A stretch of DNA of 64,000 nucleotides, taken from Typha latifolia. Taxonomy: Eukaryota > Streptophyta > Magnoliopsida > Poales > Typhaceae. Location of the stretch: assembly GCA_019914945.1 (NCBI GenBank), contig CM034106.1, positions 12,462,501 to 12,526,500 of the forward strand. The letters run 5' to 3'. The position numbers and the translations under genes were made by a program. Positions 46,326 through 58,634 of this stretch are shown piece after piece. Each line of letters opens with the position of its first letter. Positions within the stretch are counted from its first letter, which is position 1. The notes beneath the pieces are model-generated. The model worked only from the letters and a program-made list of their open reading frames with translations. It did no database searches and was not told the origin of the DNA.

Positions 46326-48703
46326 GGCGGAACCAATGTTGGGGAGGAGGAGGAGCGAGAAAAAAGAGGCGGGTTTGAGTCTTTGAGAGCTGTACTTATA
46401 TGGCCGCGTGGGCCAACGGGACATCGACGCAATTAGATCCAATTCGAGCATCGAGCCCAGTGGACTGCTGCGAGTATTTATAATTTAAAGCCTATCTGTT
46501 TTGGTTTTGCAAATTACCAGTAACACCCTATATTTTGGATATATTATAAATAGAGCTGCATTTATCCCTTTTAATATTTATAAAATAGAGCTTATTATTT
46601 AATCAAAACTATCGAGCAACAACCCTGACCATCAGTTTGATTTCAAATTAAAATCACTTACGCCCTATTTAGTTGGAAGTTTTTATAAATACTGTATTAA
46701 TACATAAATATCTAATCCAATAAATATTATTTAATTTGGTGTATCAAATTTAAAAAAATTATATTTTAAAAAATTGATTAGACTCATATAGAGTTTTTGG
46801 CACCCATTTGATCCAACTGAATACCAAAAAATGACACATTCATCTTCTCTCATTTCAACTGAAAATTAATTTTTTTACTTCAACTGAAAATTAATTTTTC
46901 TTTAGATATAATATCTAAAGAAACATATATTTCTTAATAAATATATATTTTTAAATACAAGAAATAAAAAAAAACTCCAATTTCTAATAAAATGAAACTA
47001 AATTAAAATCTCTAAAATACCAAAAAGTCACATCTAACACTAAATACCCTACCACGAGATCAACAAATATAAAACTACTATTATTTAACTTTAAAGAAAT
47101 AAAATAATATATTTACATTCCATCTGGTCATGCACTTTTATATTTTAAAAATAAATAAAAGGCTCAACTTATATAAAAATAATAATATATAATATAGTCA
47201 AAATATATGAAATGCAATAATTGAGATGAACGAAAGTGACATGCGACAGAATTCGGCATGGAAGAAATCTACTACTTTACGCCAAACTCGAAGGTGCCAA
47301 AAATTCAACGTCATGAGATATTCTTCGAGTTATCCTTCACGGACGTATAGAATCATACAAATCGTATACTATTATCAACGAAGGTCAGAGAGCCATGGAG
47401 ATAGATTTCTACATGCATTATTGCAGTAGACTTTCTCAGTATAGAATAATAATAATAATAAAGACCAACCATAAAAATTAAATTTATCATAAAATTATAT
47501 ACAAATTAAGTTAAAATCAAATAATATTTTCTCCTTGTCACACTGTAGGTAAGTGGGAGAGTATTGTCACCCTATAAGTTCGCGACACGTCATGCGGTCA
47601 ACAACATAAAATGATACAAAATGGTATATTGTTAACGAAGGTCAAAGCCCCGCGGAGATATCTGCATACACTATTGCAGTAGACCTCTATAAAGATATAA
47701 TTAAATAAGACCCAACCATAAAATTAGTTTTTATTAAGAAACTATATAGAAATGAAGTAGGCAAAGCGGCCGACAAGGATAGGAGAAATTATAAATCTGG
47801 TTACGACTAAATTTACTTTATTATTTTTATAAATTATTATATTATTTTATTTTACAGATGACAATAATATAATAAATATTTTTATAATGCGTTAAAAAAC
47901 TTATTTAATTATCTAAAAATTTGATCAAATATGATAAATATAATCATAAGGAGGTAAAGTAATAAATGAATTTACACCTAATCACATATTAAATATAATA
48001 TTTTCAAAAATAATACTTGTCACTTGTCACGTTAACATAAATTTATGACTAAGGCATGTGTTCGGTTCCTTTGAAATTAAGATTAATATTTAATGAAATT
48101 TCTACTAAAGTGATAGGGGTACGATTCGGATTCGTCATGGTTCGTTTTTTTTCTTTTTAAAGAAAGATTAGCTAGAGTGTTTAACTTATATATATTTCGG
48201 AGGGAAGAGGAGGGGGATTAAAGTTTCTGTCTAATTATTTGCCTACAGGCTATAATTATACGTATAAAAGAAGTTCCAGGTTAGACGAGTAGACGACAGG
48301 AAGCCGCCTTCTCCGCCACGACAGAGATCACCACGCCGATCTCTCCGCTATCTTCTCCGCCGTCGAAAATATCCGAAGAAAAAGAGGAAAGAATATAGCA
48401 GCCGTGCGATCCGTCCGGCTCGACTATCTCCCCCTTCTCAACCGTGTTCTCTCGGAGGGTTCCGGTGTGCTCCGTCCGGTAGGGCTAGAGTTGGGATTTT
48501 CTCGCTCTTTTTTAGTTTTCTTTTTTCCTTCTTGTAAATGGATCCGAGGAATCTCGGGGAAATTTCTTGTTTATTTGTGGTTTCTGGGTCAAATTTAGCT
48601 CCAAACTGATTGGTATTTGTAGGTTCATGTAGATGGTTGGGTTGGGAGGTGGAGGAGATGGTGGTGATGTGTAAATTGGGAGAGTAAGCCTCCGTCGGTG
48701 TCA
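46326..48703. other. Divergent intergenic region between XPF and CBL
   Basis: XPF (-) and CBL (+) are divergent, so this 2.4 kb carries both promoters. It is strongly AT-rich with a degenerate direct repeat near 47.35-47.76 kb. A TATA-like GTATAAAAG lies near 48,262, and GC-rich CBL 5' leader starts near 48,300. The leader may contain an intron; no boundary could be fixed. Confidence 0.5.
47350..47755. repeat. Diverged direct repeat (two ~150-bp copies)
   Basis: Copy A (about 47350-47510) and copy B (about 47608-47755) share, in the same order, ATGATACAAA/ATCATACAAA, CAACGAAGGTCA/TAACGAAGGTCA, GGAGATA, CTATTGCAGTAGAC/TTATTGCAGTAGAC, AAGACC-AACCATAAAA and AAACTATATA-like ends. They are moderately diverged. 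Confidence 0.55.
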
Positions 48704-51700
48704 ATGGGATGCTTTCAGTCGAAGGCTCGAAGGCAGTACCCTGGATACGAGGATCCGGTGCTTCTTGCCTCCCAAACGGCTTGTAAGTGTCCAAACCTCG
48801 ATATTTGTGCTAGTAGATATACCATGATTTTAATTCTTTGCGTTTTCCCGTGGCACGATGTAATTTTTACCGCTGCAAAGATTTGATCTTTGAGTAGGGC
48901 AGTTTCGATAATTGTCAGTCTTGTGTATATTCCGTTGTTCTCATTGGCATATTAATGCTGCGGAGAAGGGGAAGTGATTAGGTGTCGGATCCTACATTTT
49001 CCTCCACAAGTTTCTTATCTTTTGACACAGGATTATCTGACATTTTGTAGCATTAAAAGGAACAAGCCAAGCATGTATTTGCGTGTGCATGATTGGTCAA
49101 TTGTATGTCGAATTATGTTGAGTATTTACTGGACCAAACTCAGAGAGTTCCCAGAATGAACAATATCTGTGATCTACAAATTCCCAATTCCGCGGATCTT
49201 GCCTACCAATAATCTGAGCAATTGGTTGATTCATCCTTTGCATTCTGAGGCTGATATTTCTCAACAGTGAACCATAGTTAGTCTTATAGATTTTTTTTTC
49301 CTTTTAGTCTAATGTTTCTTCTAAAAAACCTTGTTTTTATGCTATTATCCATCATATGGAAAAAAAAACAACCATCATACTGTTGCACATCTATGTTGTT
49401 TACACTCTTATTTCATTAGGAGAAAATTAGTTATCCTATGTTGAATATTTTCAAGTCTTGTTTCATTTGGAAACTTCACCTATTCTGGTGTTGATCTTAT
49501 TTATAATTTTAGTCAGCGTCAGTGAAGTTGAGGCACTATTCGAGCTGTTCAAGAGCATTAGCGGTTCAGTGATTGATGATGGGTTGATAAACAAGGTAAC
49601 ATCAATATGTGGTTTCATTATGCTTTTCTCCTTATTAGAGGCTTAGACCAGGAAGGGAACTCTTGGGCTTCTCGTCTTGTATAATTGTGGCAGACTTGAG
49701 CTACTCAGATTCTCTTGGTTCTTTTTTTTTTTCCTTTTATCTTGACCTATATTTTCTGTATCATTAGTCTGGTGATCTTTTTGCCATATGCTATGTGATT
49801 CATCAGCATGAGTTCTCAAATAATGTACTCAAGTAATCAGAATGTGAGATCTTTCATTTAAAAGGACCTTATAATGTATGATTTTATGTGCAGGAAGAGT
49901 TCCAGCTTGCGTTGTTTAAGAACAGGAAAAAGGAAAATCTTTTTGCTGATCGGGTATTCTATGTTCTGGAAACCTTTGCATTGCTATTTAATACCGTGTT
50001 AAATTTCTCAATCTTGTCGAGATGCCATTTGTTTATAGATAGTTCATAATTGTCTTGCACTTGTGCTAGAAGTCACATCTCGGAGGTTCTCTTAACTTAG
50101 TCAGGAGTTTAAACATCGTTAGGAATTAGTTTTCAATAGTTCCCATATTTCTATCATGCTTGTATGTATAATCTAAGGATTTTCTCTCCTTATATCATCC
50201 AAGTGTTGCCAGATTTTATGGAACCAGTTCATGCACAAAACGATTTAAAAACTCTTCAAGTATTGAACAATTTATTACCATTGGATGTCAGTCTCGTACA
50301 AGTTGGTGCTAAGCTCCAAACAGAGCCAAATTAAGCAGATCTTGGTTTGCCATGGCTCTTAAGACAACTTCAAAAGATAAAACAATGTCCTCTATCTCTG
50401 ATAATGAATACAGATTCTAACTTGTCACTCCCATTTCTGCTTGAATGTCTAAAGACAGTAGAAGCCTCTTGTTGACGGTAGGGGGACAACTAGTTATCAG
50501 TTCTTCATAATGTTAACTTGGAAGGTCATGTATACCTCGTAATATGTAATAGTTTCATCAAAGGGCTTGGCCAATTCATTGATTTTTCAGTTGCTCAGTT
50601 CAATTTCAAGTTTGATTTTGGATTATGAAATTACACTTGATGAAGAATTAGCATTCCTTGCTTGTATAGATTTTCCTTTACAAAATTGCATTGGTCAACT
50701 TCATGAATTTTTGTTGTGGATTTGGATTTGAAATGTCACAGTATAAGGTATCATGAACTTCTGTAAATTTGAGGCTTTGGTTTCTGTTTGGGAAAAGGTA
50801 TAAGTCTTCAATGACAACATATGCAGATCTTTAACTTATTTGATGTCAAGCAAAGGGGAGTTCTTGACTTTGGTGACTTTGTTCGAGCTCTAAATGTATT
50901 TCATCCAAATGCTCCTCAGGAAGACAAAATGGACTGTAAGTAGATATTTGCTTTGGAAGATGCTGATTAAATACTGAAAGGACCGTTCCTGTTTACTAAT
51001 TTACATAACTGCAGTCTCATTTAGGCTCTATGATCTGGATGAAACCGGCTTTATCGAGCGAAAAGAGGTAAGTGCAATTTTTTTTTTGAGTGGTTACGGA
51101 CAGTACTTTATGTTTTATTGCCAATTTCTATCTCAAAGTTTTCCTAAAACTTTCTTTTGGAATATGGTGGTTTACCATTACAGAACTCTTGATATGACAT
51201 GTTTGTTAAATCCAATTCCATTATACAGTACATAGGATATATACATATTCTGATCTTTTACTCCATTATTCTATACGAACAGGGTAAAACTTAACACTTC
51301 AATTTTGTGGCTTTCTGCTACGATATAATTTGTTAATTTGCTATATTAACTAAAAAAATATTATATTGTGAGAAGCAAAGAGGTATGTGCTCTCTTATGA
51401 GATCATTGTGAGAAGCAAAGAGGTGAAGATGATCTCGGTTCTTTATTTATTTCTGATATGACACAATTGTTTCTAGTTAAAGCAAGATTATTGGTTAAGG
51501 CATATATGTTGTGTGGTGTTGTCGCAAATTCGCAATGTAGCCAACTCATTTGCCTATATGGTAAGATGATTTACAACATAAATCTTCTCTATAGGTCAAG
51601 CAGATGCTAGTTGCCCTTTTAAGTGAATCAGAAATGAGATTGTCTGATGACACTGTAGAGACAATCCTGGACAAGGTTTGCTATACCTGCTTGGGCCTTC

Positions 51701-52124
51701 ATCAGTTCAGCTTTACTCTATCATTGTCGTGCATATATGGTTAGTTATAGTAATACATCTTACTGTGGACAGACATTTTTGGATGCTGATGTGAATCGGG
51801 ATGGAAAAATAGATAAAACAGAGTGGGAGAATTTTGTTTCTCGAAATCCTTCCTTGATGAAGATAATGACTCTTCCATATCTCAAGTAAGACTTTGATAC
51901 TCCAGAATTCACGCCTTTCTATCATCTAAGATGAAGGCAATAAATATGACTATCTTAGAGAGCGACATTAAAGCAACTAATAAGATGATTTGGTTAGTAG
52001 GCTTGAAAATTACCAGATAGCATCTACAGGTGGCTAACATTGTGCTCGTTGAACATTCAGGGACATAACGACAACATTCCCCAGTTTTGTATTTAACTCA
52101 GAGGTTGACGATGTCCTCGCGTGA
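48704..52124 (+). CDS. CBL1: Calcineurin B-like calcium sensor, CBL1/CBL9 type
   Basis: Eight coding exons (48704-48782, 49513-49595, 49894-49953, 50827-50935, 51015-51067, 51595-51675, 51773-51885, 52061-52124) give 213 aa, exactly the length of Arabidopsis CBL1 and CBL9. CBLs bind calcium through EF-hands and recruit CIPK kinases. CBL1/9 act at the plasma membrane in potassium uptake and stress signalling. Seen: N-terminal MGCFQSK with Gly2 for myristoylation and Cys3 for palmitoylation; a noncanonical first EF-hand around [18 protein letters not shown]-hands at [27 protein letters not shown] and [15 protein letters not shown]; and the C-terminal FPSF motif with Ser201, the known CIPK phosphorylation site. 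All phases close. CBL1 and CBL9 cannot be told apart in a lineage outside Brassicaceae. A GC-rich leader upstream probably belongs to the 5' UTR. Confidence 0.95.
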
Positions 52125-53291
52125 CTGTCTGAGTCATTCTCTTCATTTGTATTAGAATCAATTGACCAAGTACATGGACATGAAACGAGGTGCCATCAGA
52201 TTTATGCAGTAACTTTGTCTGCCATCCAAATAATGTTGTTGTTGAATTACATTTACCCTTTTAATCTGCAGGAACCTGCCAAGTCTACTGCTGTTGAACT
52301 TTGAATGATGTGGTAGTTTTCATATAAGAGTCTTAGCTTAGTTGTTGTGCTTTACAAAGCTGAAATTTCGGTCGATAAGTGTAAGATTTTTTTTTTTGGC
52401 CTTATTTGAATGTAAATGATTTCCTTTTGTCCTGTATCTCATATAGTTACTGGATTTTGGTGGCAAGTGTTCATGCCTTGTGTGCCTTCACTACACTTGC
52501 AAACCAACTAAATTTCACTGGCAATGTAGCTATTCCTGTCTGTCTGTGAACGGCTTTATTCTGGATAAAGTTGTAATGAATTGCAACTTGTGTGCTACTG
52601 TTTGTTACTACCCTGTGACTTGTCTGAAGATTTTACGACTCTTAAAAGAAAAGGAAACTCGCCATGTTCTCAAAACTTGGAAGTAGATAAATGAGTTGAT
52701 TTATTTTATATCCCAGAAAAGATATAATCAAATGTAGGATAATTGGATTGAGAATACTCCTCCTATTTTCCCTTTATTTACAAAAAGGATAAAATAATTA
52801 TTTGATATTTTTTGTTAACATCATCTAGTGATAACTGGTAAGGAGTGCTGTGGAATATTTATCACTAATAAGGTTCCAATTTAAGTCTAATAATTTCATA
52901 AAATCATAACCAAGTATTTAAATTTTTACAGGATTAACCTTCGCCGTTCCTCACAATTACCCACAATCACTCCTCTCGACCTTGGCCCTTTTCTCTCCTC
53001 TCGTGCTCCTCGATAGTCGATATTTCCCAGCGACGAATCTTAAACGCGGAGAGGAGGGTCTCTTCCCTGCCATCCCCCCCCCCTTTAACTCTAACTCTAA
53101 TCTCCTGCTCTCGACTCTAATCCTTGCTCCTCTTACCCAACTGGTCGGGTTCGGTCTCTAATCTCTTCTCCATCTCCCTAAAGTACGATCTTTTCGACGT
53201 CTGCTGCTCGATTCGATCTCTCCTATGCCGTGGCGGCAGGATTGAACTGGTTTGGAAGGATCGAGGTGAGAGGATAGAGGAGGAGGGGGAG
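52125..53291. other. CBL 3' UTR and CK2-beta promoter/leader
   Basis: CBL 3' UTR, then AT-rich spacer, then a C/T-rich leader from about 52,940 that belongs to the CK2-beta gene. No separate gene is seen. Confidence 0.55.
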
Positions 53292-56200
53292 ATGTACAGG
53301 GATCGAGGATTAGGTGTGGCGAAGACGGAGATCGCGTCCTTGGACCGGAAGCGGATCAATGATGCGTTGGACAAGCACTTAGAGAAGTCCTCGCCGTCTA
53401 CTTCCCGGGGATTCAACGGAAAGGAGAAGGACAGGCTCTTTGTGCCGTCGATTTCATCGGCGAAGAAGATGGACCGCCGCGACGAGATATCTCTCTCCAA
53501 GAACAAGTGCTCTGATGGTAATTTTGCTTAGCTCTACGTGTTTATTTTCTTATTAGTCTTGTGAATATTGATTTAATGAAGAGAGCGGACAATACTCTTA
53601 TTTTTATATAGCATAGGAGGCAATTTTTAATTACAGTATTTTCAATTTTGTGGTTTCAACTTCGTATGAGTTCTAGATTTACAGGTTCTTTTTTGAGGCT
53701 TCATACTATTCCTATAAGTTGTACGGTTATTGTAATTGTCTATATTTTTGGTGCTATATCTATCTCATTTTTTATGGAAGTTAGAGCTTTTAAACGAAAG
53801 CCAGATTCACTCTTGAGGAAGCCATGGTCTCTTGCAACTTGAATTAGATTATTGAGATGATGCACAAACATTTTATGTTAAAGAATATACATAGTTGGAG
53901 ATTTTCTGGCTATAATTCTCTTGCATATTGTTATTCCTTGCTGAGTTGTATGACAAAAAGAGTAATTTCCCTGGTTAGGGTTGCTGCATGAACCCTTTTC
54001 CTGCATTTACCTTTTTACCTTGAGTGAGAGGTCGTTCCAGTTGACTAAGGTTGTCACATTCCAAGTCATGCCTTATCTTCCTCTGTTTGTAGCGTTTCCT
54101 TCTCTGGAATGGGACCACTCTTATTGATGATTCTCTTTGTTGGATCGCCCCAAACTATTGTAACCAATTCACCTCAGAACTTGTCCTCAATTTATTTTAG
54201 GCCTCAGTGCACGCCACCTTTCTCTACACTGTTTAGTATTTAGAGTATGAAAATATAAGATTCTTGATATGATTTCTATTCTTTAATAACCTCAGTTTTT
54301 GTCTTCTTTCTCTACAATGTTTTAATAACAACTAATAAGACTACAAGATGTTTGATATGATACTATGTTGATGGGGTCAACAAACTTTTATCTAACTGTT
54401 TGGCTATTGTAGGAGGTGGAAGCTGTTTTGTTGAGTCAAGAGTCAGTGCTGCTATCCAGAGAGATAGATTTGTGGGGAACCTAGGGATCTTGAATCATCA
54501 GTTTACTAGGAGAATTATGTTCATGTTTTGTAAGCATATTCATTACTAGGTCTTATTTTATTATGCGTGCTTCTATAGGTAAGTGCAATTGAATTTTGCA
54601 TGTTTTTCAGTCTTTCTTCTTTTAGGTTTATATCTACTTACACGTAGTAGACGCAACCCAAGTCTCCAATTAAACAGGTGTATTCTATGTACTTCTAGTA
54701 TTCTTTCATTAGTATATTCTTGTGTCCACATAGTAGCTTCTGACATTTCTTTTGAATGCTATAATGTTGCAGAGGAATCTGAAACTGACACTGAAGAGTC
54801 AGATGTTAGTGGTACTGATGGAGAGGACACATCTTGGATATCATGGTTCTGTAACTTAAGAGGGAATGAGTTCTTTTGTGAAGTTGATGATGAGTATATA
54901 CAAGATGATTTCAACCTCTGTGGGCTTAGCAATCAAGTTCCATATTATGATTATGCTCTTGATCTGATCTTGGATATTGAATCTTCTCATGGTAAGCTTG
55001 ACTTTTGGTTTTCAAGAGAGAGTTCATGTCATAATTACCCCCAAAATGCACTGGTGAATATGAAATATTGTTTCCATAAAGCTCAGATTTTGTAGTTAGT
55101 GATTACATATATGAGATGATTTTAGTTGTTGAACCCATACCAATAATGTAAAGAAAAATGTCTTGGTTGTTGAATGTAGATTTTACATTAGCCCGTAACA
55201 AACTGACCATGCTTAGTCTCACCCTTGAGCACCAATTGGATCAATGCATGACCTAAGGATGGCTTGAGAAAAGATCTTTGTCAGAGGACAATTATTTCCT
55301 TATGTAGCTTCCACCTTTCTTACTTTCGTAGTGGTTCCTCAACTGTGACTATATCCTTCTTTATCAAACTATATAACCTCAACTGCCGCTACTCTTGACT
55401 TGTCATGAATAGGGTTTCCACTTTTATGCTATCCAGCTATCACATTCATTTCATAATGGTTGTCTCAGTTATACTCTCTTTTGAACAGTAGGGTACTAAC
55501 TCCATCCATACGAGCTTTATTCCAAATGGTACACATATACAGGTTATCATGCAGTACATGTATTTCATGATACTAAAAGTAGGGGACTTTTGTGTTTTAC
55601 TGCATCTGTGATATCTTGGTTGCCCTTACTTGGTCAAGTCAGATAATATATGTAAATATGTAGGTGATATTTTTACAGAGGAACAAAATGAGTTGATTGA
55701 ATCAGCTGCAGAGATGCTGTATGGTTTGATTCATGTTCGTTACATCTTAACCAGTAAGGGAATGGCTGCAATGGTGAGTTGTTCTCTGGATTCTATAGTT
55801 TTCGTTGTTGAAGCTCATAATGTCTATGCATGTCATGATTGTGATTGCTTTCCAAATGTATATTCCTGCAGCTGGATAAGTTCAAGAATTATGACTTTGG
55901 AAGATGTCCGCGTGTATTTTGCTGTGGCCAACCATGTCTTCCAGTAGGGCAATCGGACATTCCTCGATCCAGTACAGTGAAAATATATTGCCCGAAATGT
56001 GAAGATATATATTACCCAAGGTCCAAGTATCAAGGCAGTATCCTTTTGTGCTGATACCTTTCTGTTGATTTATACCTAATTACCTACGTTTGTAGTACGT
56101 CTTATAGCTTTTATATCAATCTTGACAAACCTTCTTGTCATTGAATCATTTGAATTTTGAAATGCCCTTGCTTGTATTTTCCTGTTTCTTTGTATAATGC

Positions 56201-56431
56201 AACCAGACTGCTCATCTTTCATTTCTCCGAACTTTAAAAGTTAAATACAGACGATACTTTCTATTATCTCTTGCACAGTTTCTTGACATTGGTGTAGATA
56301 TTGATGGTGCTTACTTTGGGACAACATTTCCTCATCTTTTTCTGATGACATATGGACACCTCAAGCCACAGAAGCCATCTCAACGGTACATTCCCAGAGT
56401 ATTTGGCTTTAAAATTCACAAGCCATCGTGA
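53292..56431 (+). CDS. CKB: Casein kinase 2 regulatory subunit beta
   Basis: Five exons (53292-53517, 54773-54991, 55664-55773, 55872-56037, 56298-56431) give 284 aa. CK2 beta dimerises through a zinc finger and assembles with two catalytic alpha subunits, setting substrate choice of the tetramer in nucleus and cytosol. Seen: the long plant-specific N-terminal extension (about residues 1-90) with [20 protein letters not shown] and an acidic [11 protein letters not shown] stretch; the core start [20 protein letters not shown]; the [20 protein letters not shown] acidic loop region; the zinc finger CPRVFC with CPKC; and C-terminal [20 protein letters not shown]. Exon 4 ends with A before GTATCC, which restores YQGNIDGAYF. 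The core is nearly invariant across plants, so the identification is secure; the paralogue number is not assigned. Confidence 0.96.
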
Positions 56432-56782
56432 TTGAGCACATCTATAATTCTGAGAAGACAATTACGAGTGCTGCCTCTCACCAATCCTTAATATGGGAAA
56501 TATGTTTGTAATTCTCTGAGCAATTCATCAAGCTTTTTAATTTTATTCGAGTTTATGACCACTGAGCAAGTTTAACTTATTGCTGATCATTTATCTACAA
56601 TGCCAGCTTTGTGCATCTTGATTCTTCTTTTCGTATGTTCTTCTAGTAATGTTTTTGATATACATTGTCACGTGTTAAATCTTCAATTTCCTTGGTTATA
56701 TAGTTTATTGCTTAAACACAAGCTGAGAATATTCTGTTAATATTCGTTTATAAAAAGAAATTTGAATCAATAATATATGTAA

Positions 56783-57030
56783 TGTGGCGTTTGGATGTAA
56801 TTTAATTGTTAAACCTGGTTAGCTATTCTTATTCGTTAAACTTGACTAAAATAGCCTATGATGTTTGAGGAGAACAGAGATGAGAAAAAAGAGACAAGTA
56901 CTGAAACGATAGTTGATTAAAGTAATATATCTTATATTTTTGTTAGTAAATGTAAAATATTTGATGGAAGAATTTATTTAAGTAGATTATCGTAAACTTA
57001 TTTTGTCTTAAACTAGTATTTGAACACTAA
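56783..57030. repeat. Dispersed repeat copy 2 ('GTTTGGATG' family)
   Basis: This matches the ordered landmarks of the copy at 15645-16040: GTTTGGATG, AACCTGGTTAG, a GAGAAAAAAGAGA purine block, TTGATTAAAGTAATAT and TTAAACTAG. It is shorter and diverged. Confidence 0.4.
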
Positions 57031-58576
57031 ATCAGTTTAGTACTCACTAAACTAATTCAAAATAAATAAATAAACTTAAACCACATACAACCGCATAAAT
57101 GTTGAGGTTGATGATATAGAAATAGAATCGATAGACAAAACTCAACTTGATTAAATTGAGCTCAGAATTTGATCACGATTACGCTCATATAAAACAATAC
57201 GTCGCAATATTTCCGATAGAGATATTTTAGGCGGCTGAGAATGACATTGAGACTATGAGATAATGAGAGGCTTGTTTTTGTCGACATTATTTTTGACGCG
57301 ATGCCTTCTCTGTTCAAATTGGATGTTTATTCCAATTTATTTCACTTTTATCGACGCTCTACTTGCTAAAATTTAAGATATAAACCTTCGAATAACAACG
57401 ATTAAATTGGGAGGAGTCACCTCACCAGCGATCAATTCTCCGTCCTCATCGTTATCAACTATCTATCTACTCATCGCCTCATACAGTCACTCTCTAAATT
57501 TGACACGTGTCATTTACAAAGCACTGCTGACTTGTTTCACTTGTTCTTTTCTGCATATTGATTATTAGTAAACACTTTGGTCCTTGGCCCACTTCTAAAC
57601 TACAAAAGTATTGGGTGATATGGACCAACTATTTATCCTCAGTATATTAATACAACTTCCATATAATTATTCTTCTTGTTTTTTTTTTTTTTGTGACAGT
57701 GTATAGATATATAGAATATCAATTCAAGATGGAGTAAAATGACTTATATTTATATTTTCGTGCTTGAATTCTAATCTTAAAAAATAATAATGGAAAGTAA
57801 GGATGATGGAAGTGTTCAAACTATGTAGACCCCCCTACATAGTTGGGCAATGGGCAAGAATTGATCCATTCTCGTTCCAAACCAAACCATGTTCTACTAT
57901 TCCTGTGTGCATAGACTTATTCTCGGTACTTACAAATGGCCAGCCCCTTGTTGAGAGCCAACTGTTGGAAAAGAAGCTGTTATAAGTTCTCTTGTTTTTA
58001 TTTCATTAGAGTTTAATGAAACTTTGATCCTCCCCTTAATTATTAATTAAGGTTTTAATTTTTTCTTCTCAACTACACTAAACAATGAAGATGGCGGGTA
58101 GACATTGGAAGCTCCCAATCCTGACCGCAGTGACCATTTCCTCAACCCAAAAATGACCAAACAACCCCTCTCTCATTTCCAACCCCACCTCCTCTTTCAG
58201 TCTTCACTTCCCATTCAACTACCATCTCTCCCTCCCCCTCATTTATAGACAAATGTACTTTCTTATACACCACTCCTTCACCAATCACCTAGGGACTAAA
58301 ATGATTAAAAAAAAAAAAAAAAAGGTTTACAAGAGGAAAATAGAAAAAGGGGAGTAAATATTAAATTTTGTGAGGGGGCAAAAGGAGAAAAAAAAAAAAA
58401 GGGGGCAAAGGAAAGGATAGAAAAGGGGTCGCCTTTCCAATCCATGAAGAAGAGACGAAGGCATCATAAATGCATCACAAGAAGCCCGAGCCTCAGATCG
58501 GAACGGAAAGCTTCGATCTATCCTCCCCGTCCTCCGATTTCCCAATCTCTCCTCCTTCCTTCCTCCGAATCCAAAT

Positions 58577-58594
58577 CCCTAACCCTAACCCTAA
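58577..58594 (+). promoter_or_regulatory. Telomere-motif (telo-box) array in MORN 5' leader
   Basis: Three consecutive CCCTAA units lie about 40 bp upstream of the preferred start codon at 58635. If the upstream ATG at 58470 is used instead, the motif would be translated as PNPNPN. Confidence 0.5.
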
Positions 58595-58634
58595 TCACCA
58601 TGCCCTCCACTCTACCCCTCACAAGCGACCGATC

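Larger units (their letters stand above)
56432..58634. other. CK2-beta 3' side and MORN gene promoter/leader
   Basis: AT-rich spacer with the CK2-beta 3' UTR, a dispersed repeat copy near 56.8-57.0 kb and two long A runs (near 58,305 and 58,390). From about 58,440 it becomes C/T-rich, the probable MORN 5' leader. No other gene is supported. Confidence 0.5.

Noticed and set aside
47226..47429. A 67-codon + strand frame in the XPF-CBL spacer
   Set aside because: It crosses a degenerate direct repeat, lacks homology by eye and has no clear start or splice context.
54413..54480. An exon-like GAGGTGGAAGC segment after an AG inside CK2-beta intron 1
   Set aside because: Direct joining of exon 1 (53517) to 54773 restores the conserved CSDEESETD, and including this segment would break the frame.
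58470..58634. An N-terminal extension of the MORN protein from the ATG at 58470
   Set aside because: The 55 added residues are low-complexity and contain the telo-box; the next ATG at 58635 gives a more plausible start. Not excluded.
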